A stretch of 20,870 nucleotides of DNA from Sporisorium sorghi (Eukaryota; Basidiomycota; Ustilaginomycetes; Ustilaginales; Ustilaginaceae). The notes below the pieces were generated by a model. It did no database searches. It had not been told where the DNA came from and saw only the letters and a program-made list of their open reading frames with translations. Of this stretch, positions 16,005-20,870 are shown piece by piece. The DNA lies in contig JALCCG010000342.1 in the NCBI GenBank assembly GCA_023212695.1, positions 1-20,870 on the forward strand, in the 5' to 3' direction. How positions within the stretch are numbered: the first letter of the stretch is position 1; every line of letters begins with the position of its first letter. A program made the translations under genes and the position numbers.

Positions 16005-17862
16005 ATGTCTCTCAGCAAGCACGTCGACCCCGAGGAGCTCATCGAGCAGGCCGCCGACCACCCCATTCTCGGCCTCCTCGACCATCCTGCGGGCAAGCGT
16101 GCCCACGCCTATCACCGCGGTGCCCACGCAGGCCGCTACAACACCGAGCCCATCCCCAAATACCAGATTCCTCAGAAGGGTCTCGATGCCGAAGCCACCT
16201 ACCAGGTGAGTACATGTTATATGCCTTCCTTTCGCTTTGTTCCATGCAGCGCACTTCGAGCCAGCTGACATCATTTCGTTGCCTCTCCTTCTTCGCTTAC
16301 TCTGTGCCAACTGACAGCTGCTCAACTCGGACCTGAGCCTCGACGGCAAGCCCACGCTCAACCTCGCCTCGTTCGTGCACACCTGGATGCCCGACCAGGC
16401 CACCAAGCTCATGACCGAGACCATGAACATCAACATGTGCGATCAAGACGAGTACCCGGCCACAATGGCCATCCACGCCCGCTGTGTGTCCATGCTCGCC
16501 GACCTCTGGAAGGCGCCCACCGAGAAGGACGCCGACGGTAAGCGCAAGCCCGCCATGGGTGTTGCCACCACCGGTTCCTCGGAAGCCATCATGCTCGCCT
16601 GTCTCGCCGCCAAGAAGCGATGGCAGCACAAGATGAAGGCGCAGGGCAAGTCGTTCAAGGAGCCCGGTCCCAACATGGTCTTCGGCTCCAACGCCCAGGT
16701 TGCCATCGAGAAGTTCGCCCGCTACTTTGACGTCGAGGAGCGTTTGGTGCCCGTCAGCCACGAATCACGCTACTGCCTCGACATCAACAAGGCCATCGAG
16801 ATGGTCGATGAGAACACCATCGCCGTCGTCGTCATCCTCGGCTCCACCTACACCGGCCACTACGAGGACGTCGAGGGCATGAGCAAGCTGCTCGACGAGT
16901 ACCAGAACAAGACCGGCATCGACATCCCCATTCACGTCGACGGCGCTTCGGGTGCCATGGTCGCTCCATTCGCCACACCCGAGCTCAAGTGGTCCTTCGA
17001 GCTGCCGCGTGTCAAGAGTATCAACACCTCGGGACACAAGTTCGGCATGGTCTACCCGGGTCTGGGTTGGGTGCTCTTCCGCGACAACGAGCAGGTGCCC
17101 AAGGAGCTCGTCTTTGAGCTCCACTACCTTGGATCGGTCGAGTACTCGTTCGGTCTCAACTTCTCGCGCCCCGCCCATCCGGTCATTGGCCAGCTGTTCA
17201 ACTTTATCAACCTCGGCTTTGAGGGTTACCGTCGCGTGATGCAGTCGGATCTGCAGAACGCGCGCCTGCTCTCGCGCGCCCTCGAGAAGTCTGGGCTGTA
17301 CGAGGTTTTGTCCGAGATCCACAAGCCGCTACCCGCCGGCTCAGCCGCGACCGGGCTGATCAAGGAGGCCGGTGCCAAGCTCACGGGCAAGGACAAGCAC
17401 CACCGTGCCATTGACGAGTACTCGGCCGAGTTCTACCGCCCCGGTCTGCCCGTCGTCTCGTTCCGCTGGTCGCAGGCGTTCCGCGAGCGCAACGCCAACC
17501 TCGAGCAGCGCTGGATCCAGACCCTCCTCCGCGCTAAAGGCTGGATCGTGCCCAACTACAACCTCTCGCCCGATCTCGAGCACATCGACATCCTCCGCGT
17601 CGTCGTCCGTGAAAACTTGAGCGAGAGCATGATCGAACAGCTCGTCTACGACATTGTCACCGTCACCGAAAGCCTCGAGAAGCAGGGCAAGGACGGCGGC
17701 TTCCGCCACCTCGCTGAAGTCACGTCTCACCACGAGGAGACGACGGGTGCTAAGGATGTCAAGAAGTCGACGGGTCACCACAACGCGGCTCACGACAAGC
17801 ACCGCGGTGGTCTGCCCAAGGGCTCGGGCGTGCAGGCTACGGGCTATGCTAAGCAGTGCTAA
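16005..17862 (+). CDS. Glutamate decarboxylase (PLP-dependent), one intron
   Basis: Converts glutamate to GABA and CO2, feeding the GABA shunt and stress or acid tolerance. Exon 1 is 16005-16205 (67 codons) and exon 2 is 16318-17862. The joined protein is 581 residues, close to the length of other fungal enzymes. Exon 2 opens in the conserved N-terminal part (LNLASFVHTWMPDQATKLM). The PLP-binding lysine is Lys308 in TSGHKFG, and the cofactor-interacting HVDGASG (His273, Asp275) precedes it. Other family blocks are GVATTGSSEAIMLACLA and PNYNLSPDLEHIDILRVVVRE. The C-terminal 45 residues are His/Lys/Gly-rich and variable; a plant-type calmodulin-binding tail is not evident. Start choice: ATG in a CCACCATGTCT context gives MSLSKHVDPEEL. 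A TATA-like element lies about 160 bp upstream. It is convergent with the Msb1-like gene, 149 bp away. No symbol is given, since smut gene names vary. Confidence 0.95.
16206..16317 (+). other. Intron in the glutamate decarboxylase gene
   Basis: A 112-base intron starts with GTGAGT after the codon for Gln67 and ends with CAACTGACAG before CTG CTC AAC. Its length is not a multiple of three, and the downstream reading frame continues the family sequence exactly, so splicing is required. A CTTAC or CTGAC near the end may serve as branch point. It falls between codons (phase 0). Confidence 0.93.
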
Positions 17863-18011
17863 GCGTGCAGCCGGAAAAGATGTCAGAGCTGTGTGTTCGA
17901 GTGGAATGCAATCAAATCGTGTGAATCGTTTTGCAAGCGAGTGTCTTGGATGTGCGCGGATTGATTGTGTGTGACAGATCGCTTTCACAAAGTTGTACTT
18001 TCCAGCCTGGA

Positions 18012-20690
18012 TTACGCAGGCTCTCGCGCCTCGGTCTCCGCCACGTGCTGCTGCTGCTTCCTGCTCCCTATCCCCACTCCGCTCCCAATCACCGTGCTGA
18101 CCCTTCTCAAGCGCATCCTGACGCTCTTGATACTCGGCGCAAAGACACTCCTGCGATCGCTCTCGCCTCCTCCACCCCACGCCTCGCCCCTCGCGGACAT
18201 CGGCGGCGTCGGCGGACGTGGCGGGATCACCGACTCCACCACCAGCAGCCACGGCGCGTCGCCCGGGTACCTCGGCACCTCGCCCTGTTCCGCCCCTTCC
18301 ACCGCCTTGGCAGCCCTCGCGTTCAACTGCGCAAACACGAGCTGCGGAAACCGGCAGCACGGCGAAGCGTCCAGCAGCGTGTCCTGCCAGAGCACCGCAA
18401 AGGCTGTATCGAGCTGCTGGGTCATCCGTGCCGCCGTGACGGTGTGCTTCGTCTTCGCCCTCTCTTCCTCGCCGCTCTCGGGAAAAGGCTGCGTCGAGCT
18501 CCTCGCTGTCTTGCGCGACGCCGACGACCGCACGCGGTACAAGCTCCTATTGCTCCTGCGCGACGGCAACGACCCTACCGGCCGCAAATCGAACTCGGAC
18601 AGCGACAGCTCCGACGATGCCGTACTTATCCCTCCAAACCCTTCCTCCGAAAAGGACCGCCACGACGCCGACGGCTCCAGCTGCCCCGAGAACAGCTCCG
18701 AGTCATCGCCGACGTGCGGAATGGAGAGCGCTCCGTCGGCGACCTCCTCCACCGCTTCGTCCGTGAGCAGCGGCACGGGCTTGCGCTTGGGTGTGCCGTT
18801 TTGTCGTGGGGTATGCGTGCCCGAGTTGCTGTGGGATTCGTTGAGAGTGGCAAGCGGCGCGGTGTGGATGAGGTGGCTGCGTAGATCCGAGAGCGACTGC
18901 GAGCGTCGACGGCGCGCTTTGAGCTGGGTCAGCGAAGGTGCTGCCACGGGTGGTGGAGATGGTGCGCTGGACATTGCGTGCGATTCTCCCTGCTCGTCTG
19001 GGTGATCTTCGCCGCCGGCCAGGTGCAGATCCACCTGTTTGAGGATGCGCACGTGTTCATCCATAAGCAGCTCGTACGCCTTCTTCCCGCCCTCAGCCTG
19101 GTCGAGCTGCTCCACGACCGCAGCCCACACGCCGCCCTGCCCTCCACTTAGCTCGCTCTCAGCCGCCGCGCCCAGCGCATCACCAAGCGTCGCCGACGGC
19201 GCGCGCGGCCTCGCCTGCGACACAACCACATTCTCGGACCTCACATCCACGCGCAACACCGGCACCGTCCTCGCCGCAAACGCCGGCGGCAACCCGGGCG
19301 TCTCCCCCCCTCCCCCACCCCTCAAAACGGGATACCGCTCCACCAGCTCCATCAACCTCAGCGGCATCGAAAACGTCACTGCGGCCTGCGACCTGATATG
19401 CGCCAGCAGCAGATGCTCCGCCATCCCCGCTGCCCTGTCGACCTTGTCCACGAGCTCATCGACCGTCGGCGGAGGGTGCGCCACTCCTATGCGCCCGAAC
19501 AGCCAGAACCCGAGCACCTTGCACAGCGCAGCGGCGGGCATGTGGTTGCTGCTGCTGTGCGCGGCGACGGACGCCATGAGGTCGAGCACGTCGCTCAGCA
19601 GTTCCGCCGTCGCCTGTGGCAGCCGCGGGTGCAGCTGGTCGGCGATCGCGCGCGCGTGGTACCCCGCCTCCCGCTCGGATGCCACGAACACGTCGTACCA
19701 CTCGTCGGCGTCTTTCGAGTTGAAGTCCGAGGCGCGCAGACGCATGTGCCGCAGCCCCCACTTGAGCACCGACACCACATCGTGCGGCGCGGCGTACTGG
19801 AGCTCCTTGTCGAGTTCTTCGCGTGCGATTTTGCTTTTCGCTTCAGCAGTGTTGCCGGTGGTGGTGCCGGAGGGGGAGAAGCGATCGAGCGCGTTGTCGG
19901 GCAGGACGGGGAAGACGGCGATGTACGTCGAGACGTCGATGGAGAGGAGGAAGAGCTGGATCATGTGGTACACGTGATCCTGCGACTCGGCGATGCGGAA
20001 TGGGCGAAAGAGACCCGAGGTGTCGAGACCGCGCTCGCGGATGTGCAGGCCGCACATGCGCACCAGGTCGCGCGCCTGGCTTACGTCGAGCCGCGCGTTG
20101 GTGAGTGCTTCGAGCATCTTGTTGCGTTGGAGGCCTTTGGGCTTGGGGATGGTCTCGGCCGCAGCGTAGGCCGCGTTCGACTCGGCGATGATCGCAGCGG
20201 CGGCAGACGGCGCAGCCTGCTTGCGGTGTACGTTGACCGAAGTGATCGCGGGCACACTGCCGGAGGAACGAGCCCCCGCCGTACCAGCGTCCAAATCCAA
20301 CACCAGCGCCGGCGGCAACGAAGGCACCGGCGGCGGCTTCTGCCTCCCAAATCTTCTAAAAAAACGAGACGTGCGCGACGCCGTACTCGTCGTACTCAGC
20401 ACCGACGTGGAAAGGTTCGAGTCGTGGCTGCTGAACACCTTGTCGTTCGCAGCATGGCTAGAGACAACGGTGTGCGCGCTGGTACTGCGTTGACGACCCG
20501 ACTGACTGGCGGGTAAAGGCAGCGAGTCTAGCTCTGAAGAGGACGGCGGCGCTGCTTTGCGAGAGCGGCCGAAGAGCTTGCGGGAGGTCATGCGTTTGAG
20601 CGTTGCTGGTTCTGAGGATGAGGCGGCACGGTGGCTGGGGGAGGCGCTGTGGCCGAGGTGTGTTGATGCGGCGGGCGCGACGGCTGCCAT
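18012..20690 (-). CDS. Msb1/Mug8-domain (RhoGAP-like) polarity protein
   Basis: An 892-residue protein with a RhoGAP-like Msb1/Mug8 domain at about residues 190-460. Recognisable blocks are KMLEALTNARLDVSQARDLVRMCGLHIRERGLDTSGLFRPFR, here cut by position: KMLEALTNAR (191-200), GLDTSGLFRPFR (221-232), PHDVVSVLKWGLRHMRLR, and the LDLMASVAAHSSSNHMP / LGFWLFGRIG stretch (369-402). In yeasts this family works in bud-site or cell-polarity control with Rho/Cdc42 and Pkc1 signalling. A role in hyphal or bud polarity here is inferred from family. The N-terminal 180 residues and the C-terminal 430 are Ser/Arg-rich and probably disordered, with basic-residue phosphosites such as RRRSQSLS. The start at 20690 (MAAVAP) is preferred; the frame is open to 20858, but those 56 extra residues come largely from G-rich low-complexity DNA. 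The coding part has no intron. GAP activity is uncertain because Msb1-type domains often diverge from active RhoGAPs. Confidence 0.87.
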   Translation of the reverse strand: MAAVAPAASTHLGHSASPSHRAASSSEPATLKRMTSRKLFGRSRKAAPPSSSELDSLPLPASQSGRQRSTSAHTVVSSHAANDKVFSSHDSNLSTSVLSTTSTASRTSRFFRRFGRQKPPPVPSLPPALVLDLDAGTAGARSSGSVPAITSVNVHRKQAAPSAAAAIIAESNAAYAAAETIPKPKGLQRNKMLEALTNARLDVSQARDLVRMCGLHIRERGLDTSGLFRPFRIAESQDHVYHMIQLFLLSIDVSTYIAVFPVLPDNALDRFSPSGTTTGNTAEAKSKIAREELDKELQYAAPHDVVSVLKWGLRHMRLRASDFNSKDADEWYDVFVASEREAGYHARAIADQLHPRLPQATAELLSDVLDLMASVAAHSSSNHMPAAALCKVLGFWLFGRIGVAHPPPTVDELVDKVDRAAGMAEHLLLAHIRSQAAVTFSMPLRLMELVERYPVLRGGGGGETPGLPPAFAARTVPVLRVDVRSENVVVSQARPRAPSATLGDALGAAAESELSGGQGGVWAAVVEQLDQAEGGKKAYELLMDEHVRILKQVDLHLAGGEDHPDEQGESHAMSSAPSPPPVAAPSLTQLKARRRRSQSLSDLRSHLIHTAPLATLNESHSNSGTHTPRQNGTPKRKPVPLLTDEAVEEVADGALSIPHVGDDSELFSGQLEPSASWRSFSEEGFGGISTASSELSLSEFDLRPVGSLPSRRSNRSLYRVRSSASRKTARSSTQPFPESGEEERAKTKHTVTAARMTQQLDTAFAVLWQDTLLDASPCCRFPQLVFAQLNARAAKAVEGAEQGEVPRYPGDAPWLLVVESVIPPRPPTPPMSARGEAWGGGGESDRRSVFAPSIKSVRMRLRRVSTVIGSGVGIGSRKQQQHVAETEAREPA

Positions 20691-20870
20691 TGTGGGGAGG
20701 AGGTGAGGTGCGTGCTTATCTTTGAATCTAAAGTATGTCGTTCTGTTCGTCGCAATGCTGCTGAGCCTATTCGGGGGGGGGGGGGGGGGCAGCGCGGGGG
20801 GAGCGATGAGGCGGGGGGCTAGAGGGGGAGGGTTGGAAAACCCGGGGGGGACCGGCAAGGAAACGAAGTA
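20691..20870. other. G-rich low-complexity right end
   Basis: This segment should hold the 5' leader and promoter of the minus-strand Msb1-like gene. It includes G17 at 20773-20789 and several shorter G runs to 20850. Strings of G runs can form G-quadruplexes, but long G runs at a sequence end are also typical of read or assembly artefacts. No gene is seen. Confidence 0.6.

Noticed and set aside
17341..18360. Minus-strand frame of 339 codons spanning the ends of two genes
   Set aside because: Overlaps glutamate decarboxylase on the opposite strand and the Msb1-like gene in another frame; no domain.
19398..20516. Plus-strand frame of 372 codons over the Msb1-like gene
   Set aside because: Antisense shadow; the minus-strand frame has a recognisable domain and the plus-strand one is Arg/His/Val-biased without motifs.
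20691..20858. N-terminal extension of the Msb1-like protein to a start at 20858
   Set aside because: The added 56 residues come from G-run DNA giving Pro runs at the window edge, while the ATG at 20690 begins a normal fungal N-terminus.
1..20870. tRNA, rRNA, snRNA, CRISPR or transposon content
   Set aside because: No convincing tRNA B-box with a matching A-box and cloverleaf, no conserved rRNA or spliceosomal RNA core, no regularly spaced repeats with unique spacers, and no transposase or reverse-transcriptase motifs were seen by eye; short or diverged cases could be missed.

Overview
The window looks like nuclear DNA of a basidiomycete smut fungus (Ustilaginaceae-like: Ustilago, Sporisorium, Moesziomyces or Pseudozyma type). 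The grounds are eukaryotic housekeeping proteins in long, almost intron-free reading frames, one short GT-AG intron in the glutamate decarboxylase gene, GC-rich codon use, Ala/Ser-rich low-complexity protein segments, and intergenic regions full of microsatellites. The genus cannot be fixed from sequence reading alone. I saw no rRNA, tRNA, transposon, CRISPR array or viral gene.

Layout, left to right. 1-427: low-complexity DNA with long T runs, probably at or near a contig end. 428-2095 (-): Ser/Pro-rich disordered protein of unknown function with proline-rich (SH3-ligand-like) motifs. 2096-3157: divergent promoter with a dense microsatellite cluster and a likely 5'UTR intron of the next gene. 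3158-4858 (+): CCT3, gamma subunit of the cytosolic chaperonin. 5093-8287 (-): large phospholipase D superfamily protein with two HKD motifs about 590 residues apart. 8288-9576: divergent promoter. 9577-11607 (+): methylenetetrahydrofolate reductase. 11778-13193 (-): membrane-anchored or secreted Lys/Gly/Asn-rich protein with a Cys/His-rich tail, unrecognised. 13194-13995: divergent promoter with a T35 run. 13996-14535 (+): small Ser/Gly-rich protein with signal peptide and GPI-anchor signal. 14536-16004: long gene-poor stretch with an ATT microsatellite and some splice-like signals. 16005-17862 (+): glutamate decarboxylase, one intron. 18012-20690 (-): Msb1/Mug8-domain (RhoGAP-like) polarity protein. 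20691-20870: G-rich low-complexity end.

The genes alternate in strand, giving divergent pairs that share 0.8-1.3 kb promoters and convergent pairs separated by only 150-235 bp. No metabolic cluster or operon-like logic links them: protein folding, lipid/phosphodiester chemistry, one-carbon metabolism, GABA metabolism, cell wall and polarity are simply neighbours. I found no convincing new biological system. The best candidates for a second look are the Cys/His-rich membrane protein at 11778-13193, the Z-DNA/H-DNA-prone repeat cluster at 2437-2632, the unusual PLD-like architecture, paired 10-bp sites upstream of the reductase gene, and weak splice signals at 15099-15238.
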